Assembly (NCBI GenBank): GCA_021778635.1
Contig: JAJYCD010000038.1
Location: forward strand, 1 to 32,914
DNA length: 32,914 bases
Origin: Actinomycetes bacterium
GTDB lineage: Bacteria; Actinomycetota; Actinomycetes; Actinomycetales; Cellulomonadaceae
Direction: 5' to 3'
In this document: piece after piece, positions 1 to 7,902 of the stretch
Numbering within the stretch: the stretch's first letter is position 1
How the letters are laid out: each line of letters starts with the position of its first letter
Notes under the pieces: generated by a model
The model's database searches: none
Told to the model about the DNA's origin: nothing
Seen by the model: only the letters and a program-made list of their open reading frames with translations
Translations under genes and position numbers: made by a program

Positions 1-15
1 CGGCCGGACGCTGCA

Positions 16-60
16 CCCGACCCGACCCGACCCGACTCGACCCGACCCGACCCGACCCGA
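16..60. repeat. 5-bp tandem repeat (CCCGA)n
   Basis: Nine contiguous 5-bp units of CCCGA, with one variant unit (CTCGA at 36-40). No credible coding sequence covers it. It is a simple-sequence tract in the non-coding region upstream of the chemotaxis genes. Confidence 0.85.
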
Positions 61-77
61 CCGCCCGCCGACCCGAC

Positions 78-146
78 CGGCCCACCCGTCCGCCCGCCGT
101 CGGCCCACCCGTCCGCCCGCCGTCGGCCCACCCGTCCGCCCGCCGT
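78..146. repeat. 23-bp tandem repeat, three perfect copies
   Basis: Three identical 23-bp units at 78-100, 101-123 and 124-146, each beginning CGGCCCACCCGTCCGC. A partial related unit precedes them at 61-77. The stretch from 147 to 327 holds no recognised feature apart from the ribosome binding site of cheB at 319-323. Confidence 0.85.
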
Positions 147-327
147 CGGGACGGCCCGCGGGCACCGACCTGCCCGTCGCGCACGGCCGGTGGTCGTCGG
201 CGAACGGGTCGGGACATCCCGAGGCGTCTCATGGCTCACAAGACCGCGACGCGCGCCGATGAAGAGGGCGAGAACAGGCCCCCGTCGCCACCTCGGACAC
301 GCAGCACCACCACCATCTGGAGGACGA

Positions 328-1512
328 GTGGCACGGATCAGAGTGCTCGTGGTCGACGACTCGGTCGTCGTCCGTCGGCTCGTCACCGATGCGCTCTCCG
401 GCGCGCCCGACATCGAGGTGGTCGGGTCGGCCGCGAACGGGCGGATCGCTCTCACCAAGGTCGACCAGCTCGCGCCGGACGTCGTCACGATGGACATCGA
501 GATGCCGGAGATGGACGGCATCGAGGCGGTCAGGGCGCTGCGGGCCGCAGGTCGCCGACTCCCGATCATCATGTTCTCGACCCTCACCGAGCGGGGCGCC
601 GTCGCGACGCTGGATGCGCTCGGCGCGGGAGCGAGCGACTACGTCACCAAGCCCGCCAACGTCGGCAGCGTGCAGGAGTCGCTGGCGCGGGTCGCCGATC
701 AGCTCCTGCCGAAGATCCGGGCCCTCGTCCCGGTCCCGGGTCTGACCGTCACGCAGGGGCGTGGCCGCCCGGATCTCGGTGCAGCTGCGACCCCAGGAGC
801 CCGGACGGCGCCCGTTCCGACGACCCCGGTCACGACGCGCGAGGAACCGGCCGGCCGGGTCGTGCGTGCCGTCGTCATCGGGTCCTCCACCGGCGGCCCC
901 GAGGCGCTGTCCCGGGTGCTCACCGGGCTCGCGGCCCCGCTCCCGGTCCCGGTGCTCGTCGTCCAGCACATGCCGCCGCTGTTCACCCGGCAGCTCGCCG
1001 CCCGCCTCGATCGCCAGGGCCCGTCGACCGTGGTCGAGGTCGTCGGCGGCGAGGAGCTGGTCCCGGGGACGGTGTACGTCGCGCCCGGGGACTTCCACCT
1101 CGAGGTCCGTCGCTCCGCGCGCGGGGCGAGCACGGTCCTCACCCAGACGCCTCCGGTGAACTTCTGCCGCCCGTCGGTGGATGTGATGTTCCGCTCGGCG
1201 GAGCGCGCGTTCGGCGGGGACCTGCTCGCGGTCGTCCTGACCGGCATGGGCTCCGACGGCCGCGCCGGGTGCGCCGACATCGTCGAGGCAGGCGGCACGG
1301 TCGTCGTCCAGGACGAGGCGACGAGCGTCGTCTGGGGCATGCCCGGCGCAGTCGCCACGGCGGGCCTCGCCCACCGTGTCCTCCCGCTCGACCGGGTTGC
1401 GGCGACCGTCACCGACATCGTCCGCGCGAGCACCTCCCCGCCGCCGGGTATGCGCGCACCGGTTCCGACAGGCGTCCGTCCGATCTCGACAGGAGGCTCG
1501 CGATGGCCGTGA
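328..1512 (+). CDS. cheB: CheB, chemotaxis protein-glutamate methylesterase/deamidase
   Basis: Removes methyl groups from chemoreceptor glutamates and deamidates glutamines, resetting receptor sensitivity once phosphorylated by CheA. Starting at GTG 328 the protein has 394 residues. The receiver domain spans about 4-120 with phospho-acceptor Asp56 (MDIEMPEMDG) and Lys108. A Pro/Thr-rich linker covers about 135-178. The methylesterase domain follows, with Ser187 (GSSTGGP), His214 (QHMPP) and Asp310 (TGMGSDG) as the catalytic triad. The frame is open further upstream, but GTG 328 has GGAGG at 319-323 and begins exactly at the receiver domain, so I choose it. The last 10 bases overlap cheR. All key residues are present. 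Confidence 0.95.
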   Translation: MARIRVLVVDDSVVVRRLVTDALSGAPDIEVVGSAANGRIALTKVDQLAPDVVTMDIEMPEMDGIEAVRALRAAGRRLPIIMFSTLTERGAVATLDALGAGASDYVTKPANVGSVQESLARVADQLLPKIRALVPVPGLTVTQGRGRPDLGAAATPGARTAPVPTTPVTTREEPAGRVVRAVVIGSSTGGPEALSRVLTGLAAPLPVPVLVVQHMPPLFTRQLAARLDRQGPSTVVEVVGGEELVPGTVYVAPGDFHLEVRRSARGASTVLTQTPPVNFCRPSVDVMFRSAERAFGGDLLAVVLTGMGSDGRAGCADIVEAGGTVVVQDEATSVVWGMPGAVATAGLAHRVLPLDRVAATVTDIVRASTSPPPGMRAPVPTGVRPISTGGSRWP

Positions 1513-2330
1513 CCTCGGAGACGTTCACCTACGTGGCGACCCTCGTCCGGCAGCGGAGCGCGATCATGCTCGAGCCCGGCAAGGAGTACCTCGTCGAGAG
1601 CCGGTTGCTCCCGCTCGCACGGGAAGCGGGTGTCGCGGGCGTCGACGACTACGTGCGATCCGTCCGACGCACCGAACGCCCGCAGGACCTCGAGCTCATG
1701 GTCGAGGCCCTGACGACGAACGAGACCTCCTGGTTCCGCGACTCGACCCCGTTCACCGCCCTGACCGCAGACATCGTCCCGGAGCTCATCGCCTCCCGAG
1801 GCGCACTCCTCCGGCTCCGGGTGTGGAGCGCGGCCTGCTCGACGGGTCAGGAGCCGTACAGCATCGCGATGACGCTCGCCGAGGACGTCCGCTGTCGCGG
1901 GACCCAGCTCGAGATCGTGGCGACGGACCTCTCCGACCAGGTGCTGGGGCGGGCCAAGGAGGGCCTCTACAGCCAGCTCGAGGTCAACCGGGGGCTGCCG
2001 GCACCGATGCTCGTGCGGCACTTCTCCCGGGAGGGTGCCGGCTGGCGGATCAGTCGCGAGCTCCGCGCGAAGATCTCGTTCGAGCGGCACAACCTCCTGC
2101 ACGCGCCGCCGGCCGGGCCGCGGTTCGACCTCGTGTTCCTGCGGAACGTCCTCATCTACTTCGACCAGCCGACGAAGCAGGCGATCCTTCGTCGCGTCCA
2201 GCAGCACATGGCCCCGGACGGGTTCCTCGTCCTCGGCGCCGCTGAGACGACCGTCGGTCTCGACGACACCTGGGAGCGGGTCGCGATCAGCCGCGGCTCG
2301 GTCTACCGACCACGGCAAGGAGCGCGCTGA
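1503..2330 (+). CDS. cheR: CheR, chemoreceptor glutamate O-methyltransferase
   Basis: Methylates receptor glutamates using S-adenosylmethionine, opposing CheB. The protein has 275 residues. It carries the N-terminal helical CheR domain with the TTNETSWFRD motif near residues 75-84, the SAM-binding segment WSAACSTGQEPYSIAM, the acidic loop ATDLS and the LRNVLIYF motif in the C-terminal methyltransferase fold. The ATG at 1503 overlaps the cheB end by 10 bases, with a GGAGG-like site (aggagg, about 1490-1495) inside cheB. Its TGA overlaps the next ATG by one base (2330). Length is typical for the family. Confidence 0.95.
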   Translation: MAVTSETFTYVATLVRQRSAIMLEPGKEYLVESRLLPLAREAGVAGVDDYVRSVRRTERPQDLELMVEALTTNETSWFRDSTPFTALTADIVPELIASRGALLRLRVWSAACSTGQEPYSIAMTLAEDVRCRGTQLEIVATDLSDQVLGRAKEGLYSQLEVNRGLPAPMLVRHFSREGAGWRISRELRAKISFERHNLLHAPPAGPRFDLVFLRNVLIYFDQPTKQAILRRVQQHMAPDGFLVLGAAETTVGLDDTWERVAISRGSVYRPRQGAR

Positions 2331-2713
2331 TGAGGGCACTGGTGATCGACGACTCCCGGGCGATGCGCCGCATCGTCGGCGGGATCCTTCGAGACTTCGG
2401 CTACGAGACCATCGACGCGGGCAACGGTCAGGAGGCGCTCGACGCGCTGGCCGAGCACGGTCCCGTCGAGCTCGCCTGCATCGACTGGAACATGCCCGTC
2501 ATGGACGGCCTGACCTTCGTCAACCGGGTGCGCGAGCAGCCGGAGCTGCGAGGGGTCACGCTGATGATGGTGACCACCGAGAGCGAGCACGGTCACATCG
2601 TCCGGGCCCTCGCGGCGGGCGCCCACGAGTACGTGATCAAGCCGTTCACCGCGGACGCGATCCGCGACAAGCTCGACCTGCTGGGACTGCTGCCGATGGA
2701 GGAGACGGTATGA
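2330..2713 (+). CDS. cheY: CheY-like single-domain response regulator
   Basis: A stand-alone receiver domain of 127 residues that would carry the CheA phosphoryl signal to the flagellar switch. The acidic pocket (IDDSR, Asp7/Asp8), phospho-acceptor Asp52 (IDWNMPVMDG), Thr82/Thr83 and Lys104 (YVIKPF) are all present. There is no output domain. AAGGAG at about 2317-2322 precedes the ATG, which shares a base with the cheR stop. The stop overlaps the next gene's ATG by four bases, so CheY and the CheX-like protein are probably translationally coupled. A second CheY follows at 3249, and which of the two is the motor-binding regulator cannot be told from sequence. Confidence 0.92.
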   Translation: MRALVIDDSRAMRRIVGGILRDFGYETIDAGNGQEALDALAEHGPVELACIDWNMPVMDGLTFVNRVREQPELRGVTLMMVTTESEHGHIVRALAAGAHEYVIKPFTADAIRDKLDLLGLLPMEETV

Positions 2714-3162
2714 CTGCCACCCTGCTGACCTCTGACCTCGTGCTCTCGGTGGCCGAGGAGGTGTTCGCCGCGCTCGTCGACGGCGAGGAGGGCAAGCTGA
2801 CACCGTGGATCGGCGCGCCGATGCCGTTCGCCGAGCCCGTCGTCGCATGGGTCGACCTTGCCGGCGACTGGTCCGGGCGCGCCGTGCTCCTGACGGAGCG
2901 GTCCACCGCCGACGACCTCGCTCGTGCGCTGCTCTGCCTCGACCCCGCCGAGGACCTCGGCGACGAGGACCTGGTCGATGCGTTCGGTGAGATCGCGAAC
3001 GTCGTCGGCGGCAACATCAAGTCGATCGTCGCGACGAACGGCGACCTGGGTCTTCCCCACGTCGCCACGACGATCCCGGACGCGTCGGGGACGATCATCG
3101 AGGAGGTCCTGCTCTCGTGGCGGGGTCGCCTGATGATCGTCCGCGTCCTGCACCTTCCCTGA
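2710..3162 (+). CDS. CheX-like CheY-phosphatase domain protein
   Basis: A 150-residue protein made of one CheX/CheC-type domain. The segment DAFGEIANVVGGN (about residues 93-105) matches the family signature D-x3-E-x2-N...N, whose Glu and Asn act in dephosphorylation of CheY-P. Its role would therefore be to shut off signalling by CheY-P. The ATG at 2710 overlaps the cheY stop by four bases (ATGA), and GGAG lies at 2700-2703. The assignment rests on the motif and the operon position, not on a database search. Confidence 0.8.
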   Translation: MTATLLTSDLVLSVAEEVFAALVDGEEGKLTPWIGAPMPFAEPVVAWVDLAGDWSGRAVLLTERSTADDLARALLCLDPAEDLGDEDLVDAFGEIANVVGGNIKSIVATNGDLGLPHVATTIPDASGTIIEEVLLSWRGRLMIVRVLHLP

Positions 3163-3248
3163 GAACGGGGCCGTCCGGGCACCGGGCTCCCCGAGAACGT
3201 GGTCGCGCCGCGACCTGCATGCCGGATCATGACGAAGGAGGTACCGCG

Positions 3249-3611
3249 ATGAGAGTCCTGATCGCGGATGACAGCAGGGTGATGAGGCAGATCGTCATCC
3301 GCACGCTGCGCCAGGCCGGGTACGACTGGTGGGACATCACCGAGGCCGCCGACGGTGCGGCCGCTCTCGGCATCGTCCGCTCCGACCCGCCGGACCTCGT
3401 GCTCTCGGACTGGAACATGCCCGAGATGACGGGGATCGAGCTGCTCCGCGCGATCAATGCGGAGGGGCACGACGTCCCGCTCGGGTTCGTCACGTCGGAG
3501 GGCTCGCCGGAGATGCGGGCACTCGCCGACACCGAGGGCGCCCTGTTCCTGATCGCCAAGCCGTTCACCGCGGAGTCGTTCCGCGACGCGATCGAGCCGG
3601 TGCTCGCATGA
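3249..3611 (+). CDS. Second CheY-like single-domain response regulator
   Basis: A 120-residue receiver domain with an intact acidic pocket (IADDSR), phospho-acceptor Asp54 (SDWNMPEMTG), Thr82/Ser83 and Lys104 (IAKPF). It is clearly related to the CheY at 2330 (both have DWNMP around the phospho-site) but diverged elsewhere, including WWDI near residue 28. A strong AAGGAGG lies at 3235-3241, eight bases before the ATG. The gene is 86 bp after the CheX-like gene and its stop overlaps the next ATG. It may be a second motor regulator or a phosphate sink. Confidence 0.9.
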   Translation: MRVLIADDSRVMRQIVIRTLRQAGYDWWDITEAADGAAALGIVRSDPPDLVLSDWNMPEMTGIELLRAINAEGHDVPLGFVTSEGSPEMRALADTEGALFLIAKPFTAESFRDAIEPVLA

Positions 3612-4093
3612 TCCAGACCCCGCTCCCCGCCGGGATGGAGGTCCGCGACCTCCTCGAGGGCATGCTCGGTCGTGACGTGGACATCGAGACCGGTGCCGAT
3701 GCCGTCGACCCGACGACGTTCCCGGGCGCCGTCACGGGCGTCTACGTGGACGACCAGCTGAGGCTCAGCGCCCTCGTCGTGATCGACGAACCGCTCGCCG
3801 CGTGCCTCGGCGCAGCGATCGCGCTGATCCCCGTGCAGACGGCTCAGGCGGCGATCGACGACGGGTTCCTGCCGCCGGCGCTGTTCGACAACGCCGCGGA
3901 GATCCTCAACGTGATGGCCTCGCTGTTCAACGCCGAGGGGGCTCCGCACCTGCGTCTCTACGCGACGTACGCCCCGGGGGAGACGCTGCCGGCCGACGTG
4001 GCGAGCTGGGTGCCGGCGTACGTGCGGCGCAACAACCTCGCGGCGAGCGTGAAGGGCTACGGCCGCGGGCTCGTGTCGGTCCTGGTGATCTGA
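3608..4093 (+). CDS. Divergent CheX/CheC-like protein
   Basis: A 161-residue protein without an obvious family at first sight. The segment DNAAEILNVMASLFN (about residues 95-109) keeps the D-x3-E-x2-N spacing of the CheX/CheC phosphatase signature seen in the gene at 2710, but lacks the GGN that follows there. It is encoded ATGA-overlapped directly after the second CheY, exactly as the first CheX-like gene follows the first CheY. I infer a diverged CheX-type partner of CheY2. The residues expected to act in catalysis (Glu, Asn) appear kept, though activity is unproven. It is the last gene of the chemotaxis operon here and converges on the gene at 4164. Confidence 0.6.
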   Translation: MIQTPLPAGMEVRDLLEGMLGRDVDIETGADAVDPTTFPGAVTGVYVDDQLRLSALVVIDEPLAACLGAAIALIPVQTAQAAIDDGFLPPALFDNAAEILNVMASLFNAEGAPHLRLYATYAPGETLPADVASWVPAYVRRNNLAASVKGYGRGLVSVLVI

Positions 4094-4163
4094 GGCGCTC
4101 GGACGGCGGCCGGAGCGGCGGCGTCGGTTCGCGACGACGGGTCGGTGGGGATCCGGCGCGACG

Positions 4164-4748
4164 TCACGCCGCGCCGACGTGCGATCCCGGTGGGCGGGGG
4201 AGAAGGACCCGGACGATCTCGTCGACCGCGGGGGCGAGCTGGTCGAACGAGGTTCGGTAGACGCGCCGACGGTGCCCGTACGGGTCGACGACGTCATCCT
4301 CCTCGGGTGGGACCAGCACGCGTCCACGGGCCGCGCGGGCGAGCGGGACCAGCGCCCGGAAGCGCTCGGCGGGTGACCCGGCCGGGAGCGCGGCGGGATC
4401 GACGAGGGCCGCGAGGCGGGCCAGCTCGCGCAACGTGAACGCCTTCAGGAGCGCGGGCGGGTGCGACCCGACCACGATCGAGCGATGCTCGCGGGCCGCA
4501 GCGATGACGACGTCGGCCCCCTCGACGAGCTGGTCGGTGACCGCGCGTGCGACGAAGCCGTCGACCGACCCGCCGGCCGCTTCGATCAGCGGGACCATCG
4601 GTGCCGAGATCGGCGCTCCGACGAGCGCACGTGTTCCGGCGCTGATCACGTGGACGTCCTCGGTCAGTCTCGCCGCGAGCAGCCGCTCCACCGCGGGCGA
4701 CCGGCACACGTTGCCGGTGCACACGACGAGGACCGAGAAGGGGCTCAC
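4164..4748 (-). CDS. Low-molecular-weight protein tyrosine phosphatase family protein
   Basis: A 194-residue cytoplasmic phosphatase of the LMW-PTP/ArsC fold. The P-loop CTGNVCRSP sits at residues 10-18 with nucleophile Cys10 and Arg16, and the late Asp-Pro general acid is present (VVDPYG, about residue 165). It would remove phosphate from protein tyrosine and related substrates. In actinobacteria such genes often regulate polysaccharide export; here the nearest candidate is the UDP-glucose dehydrogenase two genes away. I choose the GTG at 4748 because it starts right before the P-loop strand and has a -10-like TATGGT six bases upstream. The open frame extends further to 4883. Confidence 0.85.
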   Translation of the reverse strand: MSPFSVLVVCTGNVCRSPAVERLLAARLTEDVHVISAGTRALVGAPISAPMVPLIEAAGGSVDGFVARAVTDQLVEGADVVIAAAREHRSIVVGSHPPALLKAFTLRELARLAALVDPAALPAGSPAERFRALVPLARAARGRVLVPPEEDDVVDPYGHRRRVYRTSFDQLAPAVDEIVRVLLPRPPGSHVGAA

Positions 4749-4754
4749 GCGGCG

Positions 4755-4760
4755 ACCATA
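4755..4760 (-). promoter_or_regulatory. -10 element, leaderless phosphatase gene
   Basis: On the minus strand TATGGT is followed after six bases by the GTG start at 4748. This spacing puts transcription start at or next to the start codon. No ribosome binding site or convincing -35 box is visible. Confidence 0.5.
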
Positions 4761-4869
4761 AGCCGCGAGCGGCTCCGGTGCGCACCGGATGCCCGGCGCG
4801 CCACGGCCGCGGCGTCCCAGGTCTCGCACGGTGGTGCTCGTCCTGTGAAGGTTCTGCCAGTATTTGCGC

Positions 4870-6348
4870 ATGGCAACCACCACCTCCCCGAAGCCGGCGA
4901 CCGCGCTCAGCGGGCTCGACCGCTACTTCAAGATCACCGAACGCGGATCGACCATCGGTGCCGAGGTCCGCGGTGGCCTCGTGACCTTCTTCACGATGAG
5001 CTACATCATCGTGCTCAACCCGCTCATCGTCGGCACCGTCAAGGACGGGACCGGTCACTACCTCGGCGGGGGCACGTCGCCGAACCTCGCCATGGTCGCC
5101 GCCGCGACCGCGCTCGTCGCGGGGGTGATGTCGATCGCGATGGGCGTCGGTGCCAACTTCCCGCTCGCGATCGCGACCGGCCTGGGGCTCAACGCGTTCG
5201 TCGCCTACTCGATCGCGTCGCTGCCCGGCATGTCGTGGCCGGATGCGATGGGCCTGGTCGTCATCGAGGGCATCGTCATCCTCGCGCTGGTGCTCTCCGG
5301 GTTCCGGGAGGCCGTCTTCAAGGCGGTCCCGCACGAGATGAAGATCGCGATCAGCGTCGGCATCGGCCTGTTCATCGCGTTCATCGGGGTCGTCGACTCC
5401 GGGTTCGTCCGGATCCCCGCAAGCCACGCGACCCCCGTCGAGCTCGGCATCGGCGGCTCGCTCTCGTCGTGGCCGATCCTCGTGTTCGCCGTCGGGCTGG
5501 TGCTCGCGATCATCCTCATGGTGCGCAAGGTGAAGGGCGCGATCCTCATCGCGATCCTCGGCTCGACCGTCCTGGCCGTGATCCTCCAGGCGGTCGCCAA
5601 GATCGGTGCCCAGACCCCGGACGGCAAGAACCCGACGGGGTGGGAGCTGAACGTCCCGGCCGTGCCGCACTCGCTCGTCTCGCTGCCGAACTTCGGCCTG
5701 CTCGGCAAGTTCTCCCTGTTCGGGTCGGTGGGCACGGTCGGGATCACCGCGGTCGTGCTGTTCGTCTTCTCGCTGGTCCTGACGGACTTCTTCGACACGA
5801 TGGGCACGATGGTCGCGATCGGCAGCGAGGCAGGGCTGCTCGACGAGAAGGGCAACCCCGTCAACACCAAGCAGATCCTGGTGGTCGACGCCGTCGCCGC
5901 GGCAGCGGGTGGCCTGGGCAGCGTCTCGTCGAACACCGGGTTCATCGAGTCCGCCGCGGGTGTCGGCGACGGCGCGCGGACGGGTCTGGCGTCGGTGGTC
6001 ACCGGTGCGGCGTTCCTGCTCGCGACGTTCCTGTCCCCGATCGTGGGCATGGTCCCGTCGGAGGCTGCGACCCCGGCGCTCGTCGTGGTCGGCTTCCTCA
6101 TGGTGATGCAGGTCTCGGGCATCGACTGGAAGAACATCGAGCTCGCGATCCCGGCGTTCCTCACGCTGATCGTCATGCCGTTCACCTACTCGATCACGTC
6201 GGGGATCGGCGCGGGCTTCATCAGCTACGTCGTCATCAAGCTCGCGGTGCGCAAGGCCCGCGACGTCCACCCGCTCATGTGGGGCGCGAGCATCCTGTTC
6301 GTCGTCTACTTCACGCTCGGTCCGATCAAGGCCGCGCTGGGCATCTGA
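4870..6348 (+). CDS. NCS2 family purine permease (AzgA-type, adenine/guanine/hypoxanthine)
   Basis: An integral membrane proton-coupled purine base importer of 492 residues with about a dozen hydrophobic segments. The N-terminal ITERGSTIGAEVRGGLVTFFTMSYIIVLNP region (given here only as the start of the family hallmark) and the later DFFDTMGTM and SSNTGFIESAAGVGDGART segments are typical of the AzgA branch. I prefer ATG 4870. A TTG six bases earlier (4864) is in frame. The only GAAGG (4847-4851) is rather far, so the start is uncertain by two codons. It is divergent from the phosphatase gene and followed by a strong hairpin at 6377. The exact base specificity cannot be assigned. Confidence 0.9.
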   Translation: MATTTSPKPATALSGLDRYFKITERGSTIGAEVRGGLVTFFTMSYIIVLNPLIVGTVKDGTGHYLGGGTSPNLAMVAAATALVAGVMSIAMGVGANFPLAIATGLGLNAFVAYSIASLPGMSWPDAMGLVVIEGIVILALVLSGFREAVFKAVPHEMKIAISVGIGLFIAFIGVVDSGFVRIPASHATPVELGIGGSLSSWPILVFAVGLVLAIILMVRKVKGAILIAILGSTVLAVILQAVAKIGAQTPDGKNPTGWELNVPAVPHSLVSLPNFGLLGKFSLFGSVGTVGITAVVLFVFSLVLTDFFDTMGTMVAIGSEAGLLDEKGNPVNTKQILVVDAVAAAAGGLGSVSSNTGFIESAAGVGDGARTGLASVVTGAAFLLATFLSPIVGMVPSEAATPALVVVGFLMVMQVSGIDWKNIELAIPAFLTLIVMPFTYSITSGIGAGFISYVVIKLAVRKARDVHPLMWGASILFVVYFTLGPIKAALGI

Positions 6349-6376
6349 CCGGGTCGCGCCCGTCGTCTCGCGTCGG

Positions 6377-6412
6377 CCCGCGGACCGCACCCGTCGGGGA
6401 GCGGTCCGCGGG
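6377..6412 (+). terminator. Hairpin after the purine permease gene
   Basis: A perfect 12-bp GC-rich stem (6377-6388 with 6401-6412) and a 12-base loop that can itself pair CCC/GGG. It lies 28 bp after the permease stop and before ugd. There is no T-run, as is common in actinobacteria. Confidence 0.7.
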
Positions 6413-6478
6413 TGCCGCGGTCGCACGGGTGCGGCATCATCGACGTCGGGCGAAACCGACCGGAGAGAAGGGCCCGCC

Positions 6479-7804
6479 GTGCGAGTGTCCGTGATCGGTT
6501 GTGGCTACCTGGGAGCGGTGCACGCGGGTGCGATGGCGGCGCTCGGGCACGAGGTCGTCGGGGTGGATGTCGACGCCGCGAAGATCGCCGCGTTGTCCGA
6601 GGGGCGGGCGCCGTTCTTCGAGCCGGGGTTGCCGGAGCTGCTCGCGCAGACGTCGGCGTCCGGTCGGCTCCGGTTCACGACCGAGCTGAGCGAGATCGCC
6701 GGGTGCCAGGTGCACTTCGTGTGCGTCGGGACCCCGCAGAAGCGCAACGAGTTCGCCGCCGACCTGTCGTTCGTCGACACGGCATTCGAGGGACTCCTCG
6801 CGCACGTGCGCCCTGGTGACGTGGTCGCGGGGAAGTCGACCGTCCCGGTGGGCACGGCGGAACGCCTGGGTGACCTGCTCGCCCCGTCGGGTGCGACCCT
6901 GGTGTGGAACCCGGAGTTCCTGCGCGAGGGCTTCGCGGTCCAGGACACGTTGCACCCGGACCGGCTGGTCTACGGCCTGCCGACCGACGACGCGGGTGTG
7001 GCGACGTCGGCCGGCAGCGCGGCGAAGGCTCTGCTGGACGAGGTGTACGCGACGCCGCTGTCCGAGGGTGTCCCGCTCGTGGTGACGGACTACGCGACCG
7101 CGCAGCTGGTGAAGGTCGCGGCGAACTCGTTCCTGGCGACGAAGATCTCCTTCATCAACGCGATGGCGGAGCTGTGCGAGGCGACCGGTGCGGACGTCAC
7201 GGCGCTGGCGGACGCGATCGGGCACGACGTGCGCATCGGCCGCAAGTTCCTGAACGCCGGTCTCGGGTTCGGGGGTGGGTGCCTGCCGAAGGACATCCGG
7301 GCGTTCATGGCGCGTGCCGGTGAGCTCGGTGTCGATCAGGCCTTGTCGTTCCTGCGGGAGGTCGACTCGATCAACATGCGACGCCGGGTGCGGACGGTCG
7401 ACCTGGCCCGTGAGGTGTGCGCGGGGTCGATCGTCGGGCGCCGGGTCGCGGTGCTGGGCGCGGCGTTCAAGCCGGACAGCGACGACGTGCGGGACTCCCC
7501 GGCGCTGTCGGTCGCGGCTCAGATGCAGCTGCAGGGTGCACACGTGACGGTCACCGACCCGCAGGCGATCGGGAACGCGCAGCGGGCCTGGCCGGACCTG
7601 ACGTTCGCCGAGACCGCACTCGAGGCGGCCGCCGGTGCGGACGTCGTGCTCCTCGCGACCGAGTGGGCCGAGTACCGGGCGCTGGATCCCGAGGAGCTCG
7701 CCCAGGTCGTGCGGACCAAGGCGATCGTCGACGGGCGGAACGTGCTCGACCCCGCCGCGTGGCGCCGCGCCGGCTGGACGTACCGGGCGCTCGGCCGCCC
7801 GTAG
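6479..7804 (+). CDS. ugd: UDP-glucose 6-dehydrogenase
   Basis: Oxidises UDP-glucose to UDP-glucuronate with two NAD+, supplying precursors for cell-surface polysaccharides. The protein has 441 residues. The N-terminal Rossmann motif is VIGCGYLG (5-12), followed by FVCVGTPQ (80-87), WNPEFLREG (143-151), the catalytic Cys268 in GFGGGCLPKD with Lys271, and the C-terminal UDP-binding domain with AFKPDSDDVRDSP. The GTG at 6479 follows GGAGAGAAGG (6462-6471). It stands alone between a terminator hairpin and the marR promoter region. Order and length match the family. Confidence 0.94.
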   Translation: MRVSVIGCGYLGAVHAGAMAALGHEVVGVDVDAAKIAALSEGRAPFFEPGLPELLAQTSASGRLRFTTELSEIAGCQVHFVCVGTPQKRNEFAADLSFVDTAFEGLLAHVRPGDVVAGKSTVPVGTAERLGDLLAPSGATLVWNPEFLREGFAVQDTLHPDRLVYGLPTDDAGVATSAGSAAKALLDEVYATPLSEGVPLVVTDYATAQLVKVAANSFLATKISFINAMAELCEATGADVTALADAIGHDVRIGRKFLNAGLGFGGGCLPKDIRAFMARAGELGVDQALSFLREVDSINMRRRVRTVDLAREVCAGSIVGRRVAVLGAAFKPDSDDVRDSPALSVAAQMQLQGAHVTVTDPQAIGNAQRAWPDLTFAETALEAAAGADVVLLATEWAEYRALDPEELAQVVRTKAIVDGRNVLDPAAWRRAGWTYRALGRP

Positions 7805-7870
7805 CCTTCGAGGCCGGCGCCGTCCTCACGACGTTCAGCGGCCGGTCCGGTCGCACTGCCGTCGACTGGT

Positions 7871-7887
7871 CATTACCTAGGGTAATG
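7871..7887. promoter_or_regulatory. MarR operator palindrome
   Basis: CATTACC-TAG-GGTAATG is a perfect inverted repeat with 7-bp arms, AT-rich in a very GC-rich setting. It ends three bases before the marR -10 box, so a bound dimer would block RNA polymerase. It is probably the MarR protein's autoregulatory site. Confidence 0.75.
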
Positions 7888-7890
7888 ACG

Positions 7891-7896
7891 TAGACT
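7891..7896 (+). promoter_or_regulatory. -10 element, leaderless marR
   Basis: TAGACT, six bases before the ATG at 7903. No ribosome binding site is present between them, so the mRNA probably starts at the ATG. The operator palindrome occupies the spacer between the -35 and -10 positions. Confidence 0.6.
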
Positions 7897-7902
7897 CACG
7901 GT

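Noticed and set aside
1..146. CRISPR array in the starting repeats
   Set aside because: The units are directly adjacent without unique spacers and there are no cas genes.
231..1502. Long frame before CheR starting at ATG 231
   Set aside because: Only the part from 1503 is CheR. The rest is the alternate frame of cheB, very rich in Arg, and has no domain.
4294..6426. Minus-strand open frame of about 710 codons opposite the purine permease
   Set aside because: It is a mirror of the high-GC coding strand, rich in Asp, Arg, His and Glu with no recognisable domain, and the plus-strand permease is certain.
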